Source of the DNA: Paenibacillus lignilyticus
GTDB lineage: Bacteria; Bacillota; Bacilli; Paenibacillales; Paenibacillaceae
NCBI RefSeq assembly: GCF_017942085.1
Contig: NZ_JAGKSP010000016.1
Coordinates: forward strand, 1-64,000
DNA: 64,000 bases
Reading direction: 5' to 3'
Shown here: in pieces, positions 26,622-34,504 of the stretch
Layout: each line of letters opens with the position of its first letter
Position numbering within the stretch: the stretch's first letter is position 1
Program-made: the position numbers and the translations under genes
Notes under the pieces: generated by a model
What the model was told of the DNA's origin: nothing
Database searches by the model: none
Seen by the model: only the letters and a program-made list of their open reading frames with translations

Positions 26622-26695
26622 TGGATGCCCGGGCAGGATTCGAACCTGCGGTCGATGATTCAAAGTCATCTGCCTTGCCGCTTGGCTACCGGGCA
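26622..26695 (-). tRNA. tRNA-Gln(UUG), CCA encoded
   Basis: Canonical 74-nt cloverleaf on the minus strand: acceptor TGCCCGG/CCGGGCA (7 perfect pairs), D-arm GCC/GGC, anticodon arm GATGA/TCATC with loop CTTTGAA (anticodon TTG at 26661-26663), T-arm GCAGG/CCTGC with TTCGAAT, variable loop of four bases, then T73 and an encoded CCA. A U discriminator is unusual for tRNA-Gln, which normally has G or A. It lies 10 bases upstream of the interrupted tRNA-Glu-like gene and heads the rlaP-rtcB transcript, away from any tRNA cluster. Confidence 0.9.
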
Positions 26696-26701
26696 ATGTT
26701 T

Positions 26702-26721
26702 GTGGAGGCCATGGCCTCCAC
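26702..26721 (-). promoter_or_regulatory. Perfect palindrome just upstream of tRNA-Gln
   Basis: GTGGAGGCC and GGCCTCCAC form a 9-bp perfect inverted repeat around AT, six bases before the 5' end of tRNA-Gln. It could be an operator for the divergent WYL regulators or an RNA hairpin in the leader; without a following T-run it is not an intrinsic terminator. Confidence 0.5.
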
Positions 26722-26832
26722 TGCTTTCTTACTCATGGTGAGGTTTATTGCGTTATGTACTTTGCAGGGATCCCATGAAAAAAAGACCCCTGTTGCTTAA
26801 GATCCTTTCCTACAGCACATTCAGCCATAGAA

Positions 26833-26860
26833 AAAGACCGCTCGGCCTCAAGCAGTCTTT
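26833..26860 (-). terminator. Terminator between the small ORF and the RNA-repair operon
   Basis: AAAGAC/GTCTTT and GCT/AGC pair with one mismatch around an 8-base loop, and the minus strand continues TTTTTCT. It would end the small upstream gene at 26895-27065. Confidence 0.65.
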
Positions 26861-26894
26861 ATAAGTTCGCGTATGTAATCCATCCTTAACGGAG

Positions 26895-27065
26895 TCAGGC
26901 CGTAGATAACAACCGACAACCCGATAAGGATTTGCGCTTATAAAGAATGCCCCTATGAAATGGAATGACAAAGTCATGCGAATCCATGTTTTCCTGCTCC
27001 CGTTCAATCGACTGTTCCAAGCTCGTTAGCGAATTTACCCCATAGCGATTATTCATCTCTCGCAT
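26895..27065 (-). CDS. Possible 56-residue small protein
   Basis: A short frame (MREMNNRYGVNSLTSLEQ... to ...SGCRLLSTA) with AAAGGAA ten bases before ATG and a terminator 35 bases after the stop. The N-terminal half is polar and helix-prone; the C-terminal half is basic. It is unknown to me. It stands between the WYL regulators and the RNA-repair operon, in the orientation of the latter. The gene-free stretch 27066-27252 to its right holds the WYL promoter region; nothing else was seen there. Confidence 0.45.
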   Translation of the reverse strand: MREMNNRYGVNSLTSLEQSIEREQENMDSHDFVIPFHRGILYKRKSLSGCRLLSTA

Positions 27066-27252
27066 GCTTCAACATTCCTTTCTGTATGTAGTGAACTTAA
27101 GCACTCGGCTTCTTAGATCTGATTTTCGCCGATAAAGCCGTTCGCGAACAGGGCGGAAGTATGGCGACGGATAAAAATTTTCCATATCCCCCAACTTTCG
27201 TCCTTGATACAATATAGAGCATAAGTTACCTATACAGGCTGGAGGGAAGCGA

Positions 27253-28575
27253 GTGGCTAGGGAGAGCTTCGATAAAGAGATTCAATTCCTGCGCATGCTG
27301 GCGCTCGCCGGCGGCGCTTATAACAGGCAGCAGTTCGCCAACCGGCTCGGTATCTCCGTACATACCTATGACAAGACGCTTCGCAGCCTCAAAGAGATGC
27401 TCGGCACGCTCAAACAAGGGTTGTCGCAAGAGCAGGGATCCGTCTTATCCGATGGATTCCACTACAACTATTACGAATCCGCTGACCCTCTCCTTCTGTT
27501 CTTATTTCGCGCGAAATCGCTGAAAGAAACGGAGAGCATCCGGCTTGCGCTGCTGTTAAATGCGCTACAATCCCGAGAGCTAACCGCGAAGGACCTGCAG
27601 GATCATTGCAGCGAGCAGATGCCCGCCGACTACCCGATTCCGGATGAGAAAACAATTCGAGGGGATCTCAAGTACTTGGAAGAGGTCGGCGTCATCATCC
27701 GCCTGCACGGAGGTCGCCCTTACCGCTATAAAGCGGCCAACGATCTGATTGACCACTTATCCGACGATGAGCTCCTGGATCTGTTCGATTACGTCGATGT
27801 CATCGCGAATACGCAGGTCCCTTCCGTTCAAGGCTTCCTGCTACGGGCTACCTTGAAGAAGGCACTCCATAAAAGAGGTTTCGAACCGGACACCGGGGAA
27901 ACGCATCGCTACAAATACCATTATCATTCTCGGATTTTGGATGAAGCGCATTTATATACGATTTTCAAAGCCATTCAACAACGGAAGAAGCTTCAGTTTC
28001 TCTACCTGTCGCCGAAGAAAGGAAAGAGCTACGCGTCTCAAAACTCCAATCCCCTCTTCGAACGAGAAACCGAAGGCACGCTGCAAACGGCACTGCCGCT
28101 GCGCGTCGTCTACGATCACCAATACGGCAGATGGTACTTAATCTGTCATGGGCAACGAGGCATAATGAAATTCCGAATGGAAGGTTTAACGCAGCTGGAG
28201 GAAGGCGAGGCCGTCACGGAAGAAGAATTCGACCAACGATTACATATTGTCTTGGAGCAGATGAAATACAGCTGGGTAACGGACACCCTGCGTACATTGA
28301 AGGTTGTAGCCCGCTTCTATAATCCCGAACGATCCGGCGCTAATTTCGTCCGCGAACGTGTCGAGGCACAGGGACAATGGGGAACGATTAGGGAGGAAAC
28401 GGACTCTACCTTCCTCTTCGAAATTACGGTGAACGGCATTTACGAAATCAAACCATGGCTGCGAAGCTTCGGATCAAGCTGCGAGGTGTTGGAGCCGGCA
28501 TGGCTAAGGAAGGAATTCATCGCGGAGTGGAAGGAGATTCAGGGTTACTATGAACCTGTTCGAGAAAATCTTTAA
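27253..28575 (+). CDS. WYL-domain transcriptional regulator (HTH-WYL-WCX)
   Basis: A 440-residue regulator. Residues about 1-75 form a winged helix (LALAGGAYNRQQFANRLGIS then YDKTLRSLKEML), the middle links through a second helical part, and about 230-330 form a WYL domain (YTIFKAIQQRKKLQFLYLSP and LPLRVVYDHQYGRWYLICH) that in this family binds ligand, often nucleic acid or nucleotides. The C-terminus (about 340-440) is WCX-like. GTG 27253 follows GGAGGG. It overlaps the second WYL gene by 26 bases and is divergent from the tRNA/rlaP/rtcB operon, which it probably controls. WYL proteins often sense RNA or DNA damage products. Confidence 0.88.
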   Translation: MARESFDKEIQFLRMLALAGGAYNRQQFANRLGISVHTYDKTLRSLKEMLGTLKQGLSQEQGSVLSDGFHYNYYESADPLLLFLFRAKSLKETESIRLALLLNALQSRELTAKDLQDHCSEQMPADYPIPDEKTIRGDLKYLEEVGVIIRLHGGRPYRYKAANDLIDHLSDDELLDLFDYVDVIANTQVPSVQGFLLRATLKKALHKRGFEPDTGETHRYKYHYHSRILDEAHLYTIFKAIQQRKKLQFLYLSPKKGKSYASQNSNPLFERETEGTLQTALPLRVVYDHQYGRWYLICHGQRGIMKFRMEGLTQLEEGEAVTEEEFDQRLHIVLEQMKYSWVTDTLRTLKVVARFYNPERSGANFVRERVEAQGQWGTIREETDSTFLFEITVNGIYEIKPWLRSFGSSCEVLEPAWLRKEFIAEWKEIQGYYEPVRENL

Positions 28576-29368
28576 TTATCAGATCATGTCCCGCCTTGAT
28601 GAAGCCGGTTCCTTTGCACTGACCTCCCAAGAACGGACTTGGCTCAAAATGATGCTGGAGCACGCCGCTTCGGCGGATGCATTTACACCGGATACCCGAA
28701 ACAAACTGAACCAGCTGCTGCATACTGAGGCTTCAACGGAAATACGGGCTATTATTATGGAGAAAGCCAAAAGCAAAGAACGCCAGGTCTATCATCCGCT
28801 GCTCCGCGCACTTCGGCGTATTCTAATGGTCAACCAAGGCATTCGAATCACCTATCGCATCAAGCACGGCGGGGTAAAGGCGAATCAAAGCGGCTTTCCT
28901 TATAAACTCGAGTACAACATGGTCAAGCGGGAATGGTATTTATTGTGGTATAGCACCCGAGGCCGCTCGCTCATGTCCACTAAGCTTCACAATATCGTTG
29001 ATGTCGAAGGCATTGAACTTTCTTTAGAGCGAGTTGCGGAGTTAAAGGGATTCCTGCAACAATTATTGGAAACACGTAAACAACAGGCCATCATCCAAGT
29101 TGTCCCGCAGTATAATGAAGAGCTTTCACGCATCTTATATGCGTTCTCCTGCTTTGAGAAGTCCGTGTCCTATGACGAAACGGCCGCTCAATACCGCATT
29201 CATGTTTCCTACCTCGCCGACGAGAGCGAGTTTCTGCTATCCAAAATCCGTTTCCTCGGCTTGCGCGTAAGGGTGAGCGAAGGGGAGCATCTGAAGGCCA
29301 GAATGAGAGAATCAGCTTCCAGAGCGCTGAATCGCTATGGCATTCCCGCTTCGGAATCTTCATCATGA
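28550..29368 (+). CDS. Second WYL-domain protein, no obvious DNA-binding domain
   Basis: A 272-residue partner of the upstream gene, whose end it overlaps by 26 bases. A WYL domain is seen at about 85-160 (LLRALRRILMVNQGIRITYRIK, then YKLEYNMVKREWYLLWYS) followed by a WCX-like C-terminal part. The N-terminal 80 residues are helical (LTSQERTWLKMMLEHAASAD) but do not show a clear winged helix. Tandem WYL pairs often act as heteromers. A terminator follows directly. Confidence 0.85.
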   Translation: MNLFEKIFNYQIMSRLDEAGSFALTSQERTWLKMMLEHAASADAFTPDTRNKLNQLLHTEASTEIRAIIMEKAKSKERQVYHPLLRALRRILMVNQGIRITYRIKHGGVKANQSGFPYKLEYNMVKREWYLLWYSTRGRSLMSTKLHNIVDVEGIELSLERVAELKGFLQQLLETRKQQAIIQVVPQYNEELSRILYAFSCFEKSVSYDETAAQYRIHVSYLADESEFLLSKIRFLGLRVRVSEGEHLKARMRESASRALNRYGIPASESSS

Positions 29369-29406
29369 AAAAGACCTCTGCCATGTCTCATGCGCAGAGG
29401 TCTTTT
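29369..29406. terminator. Bidirectional terminator between WYL and LigB genes
   Basis: AAAAGACCTCTGC pairs perfectly with GCAGAGGTCTTTT across a 12-base loop. A/T-rich ends give a U-tract on both strands for convergent genes. Confidence 0.85.
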
Positions 29407-29409
29407 GCT

Positions 29410-30186
29410 TTATTTGAATTCCCAGCAGTTCAAGCTTAACGTGCCCAGCTGATAGCTGCGATGCAGCAGCTTCGCTTGCCTGCTGCTGTCGCCGGCTCCC
29501 ATCGCAAGAAGCAGCGGAATGAAATGCTCATTCGTCGGAACCGCTTCTTTGGCGTTCGGTGCGAGCTGTTCATACTGGAACAACGCTTCCAGGTCCCACT
29601 TTTCCAGCTTCTCTTGAATCCACTTGTCGAAAGCGAGTGCCCATTCTTCCGGCGTATTGCCTCCGCGCCAATTCAACCTGCGCAGATTGTGAACGATCCC
29701 GCCGCTGCCAAGGATCAGAATATCTTGCTCCCGCAACGCGGACAGTGCTTTCCCGATCTGATATTGCTGCTCATTCGTCAGATGCCTGTTGACGGACAAA
29801 GCAATGACCGGAATATCGGCGGCGGGATACATCAGCTTCAGCACCGCCCATGCCCCGTGATCCAGCCCTCTCTCCGAATCCATGACGCTAGGGATACCGT
29901 TCTTCGCGAATAGCTGCCCAATCTCCTCGCTGATCGCAAGGTCGCCTTGTGCAGGATAAGTCATCCGGTATAGTTCATCTTGAAAACCGGAAAAATCATA
30001 GATAGTGGAGTACGTATCCACGGTGCTTACGGATTGCGTTCTATTCTCCCAGTGTGCGGAGAAAAGCACGATCGCTCTTGGTTTGGATGGCAGCGTAGAG
30101 GCGAACTGCTTCAGAAAGTCTGTATAGTCATGCTGTTCCAGTACAAGCGACGGTGCTCCATGAGCAATAAAATATGATGGCAACAT
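29410..30186 (-). CDS. Class III extradiol dioxygenase (LigB/DODA/YgiD type)
   Basis: A 258-residue metal-dependent ring-opening dioxygenase-fold protein. Metal ligands and active-site His are apparent in MLPSYFIAHGAPSL, FSAHWENR, ERGLDHGAW and PTNEHFIPL, the pattern of DODA/YgiD, which cleave dihydroxyphenyl substrates. ATG 30186 lies 13 bases after GGAG, a slightly long spacing. It follows an esterase gene on the same strand, with a regulator divergent to both, so it may serve in detoxifying catechols or quinones. The natural substrate is unknown. Confidence 0.88.
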   Translation of the reverse strand: MLPSYFIAHGAPSLVLEQHDYTDFLKQFASTLPSKPRAIVLFSAHWENRTQSVSTVDTYSTIYDFSGFQDELYRMTYPAQGDLAISEEIGQLFAKNGIPSVMDSERGLDHGAWAVLKLMYPAADIPVIALSVNRHLTNEQQYQIGKALSALREQDILILGSGGIVHNLRRLNWRGGNTPEEWALAFDKWIQEKLEKWDLEALFQYEQLAPNAKEAVPTNEHFIPLLLAMGAGDSSRQAKLLHRSYQLGTLSLNCWEFK

Positions 30187-30217
30187 AATGGTTGTTTCAC
30201 TCCTTTAGTCGTTTCGT

Positions 30218-30862
30218 TTAACGCCTAGCATCCGCTTGAAGCCAGCTGACGAAATCCCTTTGATTCTCTTCCGATACGCCATGATCCGTAGGATAGATCT
30301 TGAATGCGAAGTTCGGCGTTCGTTGCTGAAAATACGCCGCGTTGTCCTTCCCAATCTGCACCGGGAATACGGAATCGAACTCGCCGTGCGAGATGAATAC
30401 GGATACCTGATCTATAGACTGCAGCGCGTACTCCGTCTTCACGAATGCCGGAACATAGCCGTTCAAGGCTACGATTCCTTTCAATTGCTCCCCCATCGTT
30501 AGCGCAAGCGTCATGGACAATATCGCGCCTTGGCTAAAGCCGAGCAAGTATCGCCCCGCAGCGTCAATCGGATACTTCTCCGTCGCATAATGGATGAACG
30601 CCTCCAGCTGACGAACCGCCCGGTCGAAGCTTTCGCGAATTGGATTGCCCAACCCCTTCAGCTCATAGTATTGATAACCCGCTCCTAATCGAAGATCTCC
30701 GCGAATGTTGACGATGATGAATTCATCAGCCAATGGGGCAACCAGCCCCCGCATGTTCTGTTCATTGGAGCCCTTCCCGTGAAGGGTAAAGATCGCCGGG
30801 TATTTCTTGCTCGGATCGCTATGAGACGGAAGATGGATATCATATTCATAAGCCAAGTTCAC
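30218..30862 (-). CDS. Phospholipase/carboxylesterase-family hydrolase (MhqD-like)
   Basis: A 214-residue alpha/beta hydrolase of the PF02230 family, with TLHGKGSNEQN (oxyanion), nucleophile elbow GFSQGA, Asp in SHGEFDSVFP and His in YPTDHGVS. GTG 30862 is chosen because AGGAGG is nine bases upstream; the frame opens seven codons earlier. B. subtilis MhqD has this fold and is induced with dioxygenases by quinones; here a dioxygenase follows it and an XRE-cupin regulator is divergent, which suggests a comparable detoxification unit. The role is inferred. Confidence 0.85.
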   Translation of the reverse strand: MNLAYEYDIHLPSHSDPSKKYPAIFTLHGKGSNEQNMRGLVAPLADEFIIVNIRGDLRLGAGYQYYELKGLGNPIRESFDRAVRQLEAFIHYATEKYPIDAAGRYLLGFSQGAILSMTLALTMGEQLKGIVALNGYVPAFVKTEYALQSIDQVSVFISHGEFDSVFPVQIGKDNAAYFQQRTPNFAFKIYPTDHGVSEENQRDFVSWLQADARR

Positions 30863-30892
30863 TGCAATCAACCTCCTAATCACATTCGCTTT

Positions 30893-30907
30893 AATATTAG
30901 TAATACA
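30893..30907. promoter_or_regulatory. Operator half 1 (esterase side)
   Basis: AATATTAGTAATACA, whose exact reverse complement occurs at 30987-31001. Each copy lies close to one of two divergent genes, 31 bases before the esterase start here. Confidence 0.75.
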
Positions 30908-30965
30908 GAATTAAATTTTATATCGCTAATATAACTCTGCCCCACTGGTATGTCAATCATTTTAT

Positions 30966-30983
30966 TGTTAATATGTAATTAAC
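30966..30983. promoter_or_regulatory. A/T-rich palindrome in the divergent promoter region
   Basis: GTTAAT and ATTAAC pair around ATGTAA-type sequence between the two 15-bp operators. It may be a third, weaker regulator site or a promoter element. Confidence 0.4.
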
Positions 30984-30986
30984 ATT

Positions 30987-31001
30987 TGTATTACTAATAT
31001 T
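30987..31001. promoter_or_regulatory. Operator half 2 (regulator side)
   Basis: TGTATTACTAATATT is the exact inverse of the 15 bases at 30893-30907 and lies 18 bases before the regulator ATG. The pair suggests looping or dual control by the XRE-cupin protein. Confidence 0.75.
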
Positions 31002-31019
31002 TATAGGCAGGTGATTCTG

Positions 31020-31583
31020 ATGGACATCGGCTCCACCATTCGCGCAATACGCAAACGCAAAAACATCACGATCGCCCAAATCTGTGAAGAAACCGGTTTA
31101 TCGCAAGGTTTCATGAGCCAAGTCGAGACGAATAAAACATCGCCTTCGATATCGACATTGGATAACATCGCCGCGGCGCTGAACGTACCTTTGACTTATT
31201 TGCTCATGAAGAAGGACGAACGGATGACGATCGTCCGTAAAGACGACCGCAACGTGACGACAAGCGGCGTCGAGAAGCTAAAGGTAGAGCATCTCAGTTC
31301 GACCCGAGGGATGAGAATGATGCTTGTGGAGCTTCCGCCCGGCGCTTCTACGGGAGCAACCCCTCATGCCCATAAAGGTGAGGAGTCTCATCTCGTGATC
31401 CAAGGCAAAATTATAGCCGAGCAAGGCGAAGATTCCGCCGTTCTGGAAGCAGGCGACTCTTTCAGCTGGAACGCCTCCACTCCCCATAGAGTAACCAATG
31501 TCAGCGAAGGTATCAGCATCGTCCTCATCTCGGTGTACACCGGGGCGGAAGATGATCCGGAACAGGAATTTTATAGCCTATAA
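31020..31583 (+). CDS. XRE-family regulator with cupin sensor domain
   Basis: A 187-residue regulator. N-terminal helix-turn-helix (about 1-60; ICEETGLSQGFMSQVETNKTSPSISTLDNIAAAL) is joined to a C-terminal cupin (about 100-180; PHAHKGEESHLVIQG and LEAGDSFSWNASTPHRVTN) that would bind a small ligand or metal. ATG 31020 follows GGCAGGTG; a GTG nine bases upstream is less well placed. It is divergent from the esterase/dioxygenase pair, and the perfect inverted repeats in the gap make control of both units likely. Confidence 0.92.
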   Translation: MDIGSTIRAIRKRKNITIAQICEETGLSQGFMSQVETNKTSPSISTLDNIAAALNVPLTYLLMKKDERMTIVRKDDRNVTTSGVEKLKVEHLSSTRGMRMMLVELPPGASTGATPHAHKGEESHLVIQGKIIAEQGEDSAVLEAGDSFSWNASTPHRVTNVSEGISIVLISVYTGAEDDPEQEFYSL

Positions 31584-31587
31584 ACAC

Positions 31588-31635
31588 AAGAGGCCCTCCC
31601 TCCGGTCGCGTGTCCGACCTTCAGGATAGCCTCTT
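31588..31635. terminator. Terminator between the XRE regulator and telA
   Basis: AAGAGGC and GCCTCTT pair around an inner GGTCG/CGACC hairpin between two convergent genes. Confidence 0.65.
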
Positions 31636-31641
31636 CTGCTT

Positions 31642-32781
31642 CTAAATCCCCAGCTTCTGCCCCTTCTCCAGCCTCTGAATCTGCTTCTCGCCCTCATCCG
31701 CCAGATCGCGGAATTGACCGATCGTTTCACGCATCTTGGGGAGCGCTTCTTTCTTATACGTGCTGATTGAATCCAGTGCAGCAAGCACATCCGTAAACGC
31801 TTGTTTCAGCGTGTCTACCGAGATGCTCGCATTAAGCGCCTGCTTATGAATCTCTGCTCCTTGCTCCTTCAGCATGCGCGAAGTACCGGCGATTAGCTCG
31901 TTTGTCGTTTGGTTCAACAGTTCGATTTTCTTTAATACAATCTTCTGATTATACAGGGCGCTGGCCACCGTAACGGAAATGCGCAGTGCCGAGATGGTCA
32001 CGTTCTTCGCCCGGTCAACGCCGCGAATAAGCTCCTTGTTGTTGCGGATGACGACTTCGATCGCCATGATTCCCTGCTGATTGACGACCAGCATCTGCTG
32101 CAGATCCATAACGCGCTGGCGCAAAGGGAACAAAACTTCCTCCGTGATAAAACGAATCTTATCGGGATCTTCATTGCGAGCAGTCGCCTCGGCGATCTGC
32201 GTCGCGATGGATTCATCCATCAGCATGCCAAGCTGGATCTCCTTCTGCAGCTTCTTCGTCAATTCGCGAAGCGTCTGCTGCTCGATCTCCAGCGTCGTGT
32301 TGTCGTTCTTTAGCGTCAATTTTCCCTTATCCAAGGAGACGACGATGTCGGCGATCACCGCATCGGCTTTCTGATATTTGAGGAAGTAGGCGCGTAACGG
32401 ATTAAACAATTTGCCCAACAATCCTGTCTTGGCAAAATCCACGACGCTCGGATCCAAGTCCTTCAACTGCGTATGAAGCTCGGATAAGCCTTTGGCTACT
32501 TGACCGCCGTCATCGCCCGTCTTCGAGAGATTGCCGACTGAGACTTGCAGAAGCGTATTCTTATCTGAGGATGATTTCATCGTACTGAGGCCGAAAGCGT
32601 CGATCGATTGGAGAATCTCTTTACGTTTCTCGAGCGACTCCGTGTCTAACGCCATGATCGTGGATACGTTGTTATCCGCAATCTCCTTGAGTTTGGCGAT
32701 CTCTTCGGGAACCGGTTTGATCTCTTGTTCGATGACCTGCTTGATTTGCTCCGGGCTGGCGACTTCCATCGAGAATGACAT
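31642..32781 (-). CDS. TelA/KlaA toxic-anion-resistance family protein
   Basis: A 379-residue mostly alpha-helical protein with coiled-coil character. The family region is seen in KTGLLGKLFNPLRAYFLKYQKADAVIADIV and ELIRGVDRAKNVTISALRISVTVASAL. TelA proteins (for example B. subtilis YceH) are tied to tellurite and cell-envelope stress responses; their mechanism is not known. ATG follows AAGGAGG. It is the last of three leftward genes, 23 bases after the VWA/binding-protein gene. Confidence 0.9.
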   Translation of the reverse strand: MSFSMEVASPEQIKQVIEQEIKPVPEEIAKLKEIADNNVSTIMALDTESLEKRKEILQSIDAFGLSTMKSSSDKNTLLQVSVGNLSKTGDDGGQVAKGLSELHTQLKDLDPSVVDFAKTGLLGKLFNPLRAYFLKYQKADAVIADIVVSLDKGKLTLKNDNTTLEIEQQTLRELTKKLQKEIQLGMLMDESIATQIAEATARNEDPDKIRFITEEVLFPLRQRVMDLQQMLVVNQQGIMAIEVVIRNNKELIRGVDRAKNVTISALRISVTVASALYNQKIVLKKIELLNQTTNELIAGTSRMLKEQGAEIHKQALNASISVDTLKQAFTDVLAALDSISTYKKEALPKMRETIGQFRDLADEGEKQIQRLEKGQKLGI

Positions 32782-32804
32782 AGGATACCTCCTTAGGTTT
32801 GGGC

Positions 32805-34493
32805 TTACATTTGAACGTTGAGAAGGTTGCCGATCTTGTACACGACGTCGTCCGTATCCGCGTTGATGCTTGCCGCTTCGTTAATGCTCGATATGCTTTG
32901 AAGCGCTTTGATGTTGGCATTGTAGCCGATGGTGTAGATCGGGACTTTGTAAATTTCGACCAGCTCTTTGATATCGTTGAGCGAGTGGCCTTCGTTCGTC
33001 TCCCCATCGCTTAGGACGAAAATAACCGGTTTCATATTCGGATCGACGAGCAGCTGGTCTTGCAGCATCTTAAGCGCGACGATGATGCCGTCGAAGGTGG
33101 CCGTCCCTCCGCCGGATTGCAGATTGTTCACCGCCCCCACGAACAACGATTGCTGAATCGCGTCATATTTGCCGATCGGCACATCGATGGATACGTCGCT
33201 GGAAAACGAAACGAGTCCGATGCTGTTATCTCGGCCGAGATATTTCTGTCCTTTGAGCAGCGATTCTTTCAGGCGGACCAGCGGCTCGCCGTCCATACTT
33301 CCGGAGATGTCGGTTACGAAGACGGCCGCGATCGGTTTGCTTCCGTTCTTCTTCTCTTTCCACAGCTTCTGAGCGGAAGTCAGCGTCGCGCCGTCCATGA
33401 CGGCCAGTTCGGATTTGTACTCTTCAAGCTGGTTAAATCCTTTGTCCTTCGCCATTTGCTGATAGTTATCTTGGGTCACAAACTCCGCGAATTTGGTAAT
33501 GATGTCGATTTTCTCTTGCGGCAGATCCCCTAAGGCAAATAACGGACTGTCATGTCGAACCCCGAACGGAGTGAATACATATCCGCTCTTCAATTCCGGC
33601 GCATTAACGAAAGTCTGATACTCAAGCACGAAACCATCCAGCATGCCCGACTTGGCCGCATCTCTCATCTGTAAGGTAGTAGAAGCGATGAACGGCACGT
33701 TCGCTTGAAACTTCTCGAACCCTTGCACCGCTTTGTCGCTCAAGCTATCGGAATTATCGAATGTATGTAGTGCGGTGACGAGAAAGTTGAGTCCGGTCGA
33801 GCTGGCAAAAGGATCGGTATACCCCATCGAAAACTCATTGTTCGCGATCGCTTCGGTAACGGTTTTGACGTTGACCGATCCGTATTTGTCGACCAATGCA
33901 TCGTACTTGGCCTTGGCAATGACGATGCCCGGAACATTGCCGACAAGGCGCGGGGCAATAAGCTGCGTCTTGACTCCGCTGGCTTCGGCCATTTTGCCCC
34001 ATAATTCATTGGAAGGGGTGAACGCATCCGGAACATATTTGCCGGTCTTGATATAATCGGTCGCCGTCCCGGAGGCGATGTTTCTTATCTTCACAGATGC
34101 GGGCTTTCCATCCACCTCGATGCCGGCATTGTTGAATTCCGCAGCCACTTCGGTTAGCCAGCCGTCAACGCCGGTTCCCGATTTCTCCGTGGAGGAGAAG
34201 ATTTCAACGAATTGATCGGTCGTGCTGTTCACCGTAATCGGGAACTTCGAGATGTCCGGAAGTGAAGCGGCTACGTCGATGGGATCCAGATCGATCTGCC
34301 CTTTCACCGGCTCCGCGGTCGTAACGGAAATATCTTCGTACAAGTTGCTTAGCTGCTTACCGGCGTTCTCGGAAGTGACTTCCGCTTTGGACTTGCCTAA
34401 GTTCGAGGTCAAATTGATGCCGTAGTACACGAGGACGAATACGAGACCTAAGATCAAAATCGATATCACCAAAAACTTGCTCTGTTTGGACAT
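32805..34493 (-). CDS. Membrane-anchored VWA protein with solute-binding-like domain
   Basis: A 562-residue protein with one N-terminal membrane segment (about 8-30, FLVISILILGLVFVLVYYGI). Residues about 70-370 resemble a periplasmic solute-binding fold (EIFSSTEKSGTGVDGWLTEVAAEFNNAG, IASGTATDYIKTGKYVPDAFTPS, YQTFVNAPELKSGYVFTPFG). Residues about 385-560 are a von Willebrand A domain with an intact MIDAS: DISGSM, a later Thr (GGGTATFDG) and Asp in VLSDGETNEG. ATG 34493 follows GAGAGGTG. It sits between a membrane protein and TelA, so it is probably the outside-facing part of an envelope complex. A fused binding protein/VWA is unusual. Confidence 0.85.
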   Translation of the reverse strand: MSKQSKFLVISILILGLVFVLVYYGINLTSNLGKSKAEVTSENAGKQLSNLYEDISVTTAEPVKGQIDLDPIDVAASLPDISKFPITVNSTTDQFVEIFSSTEKSGTGVDGWLTEVAAEFNNAGIEVDGKPASVKIRNIASGTATDYIKTGKYVPDAFTPSNELWGKMAEASGVKTQLIAPRLVGNVPGIVIAKAKYDALVDKYGSVNVKTVTEAIANNEFSMGYTDPFASSTGLNFLVTALHTFDNSDSLSDKAVQGFEKFQANVPFIASTTLQMRDAAKSGMLDGFVLEYQTFVNAPELKSGYVFTPFGVRHDSPLFALGDLPQEKIDIITKFAEFVTQDNYQQMAKDKGFNQLEEYKSELAVMDGATLTSAQKLWKEKKNGSKPIAAVFVTDISGSMDGEPLVRLKESLLKGQKYLGRDNSIGLVSFSSDVSIDVPIGKYDAIQQSLFVGAVNNLQSGGGTATFDGIIVALKMLQDQLLVDPNMKPVIFVLSDGETNEGHSLNDIKELVEIYKVPIYTIGYNANIKALQSISSINEAASINADTDDVVYKIGNLLNVQM

Positions 34494-34504
34494 AACCGCA
34501 CCTC

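Noticed and set aside
26454-26696. Minus-strand frame of 80 codons across both tRNA genes
   Set aside because: The sequence is fully explained by two tRNA folds.
26687-26737. 16-codon frame MSKKAVEAMASTNIAR ending in tRNA-Gln
   Set aside because: No ribosome site, and its stop lies inside the tRNA; a leader peptide cannot be excluded but is not supported.
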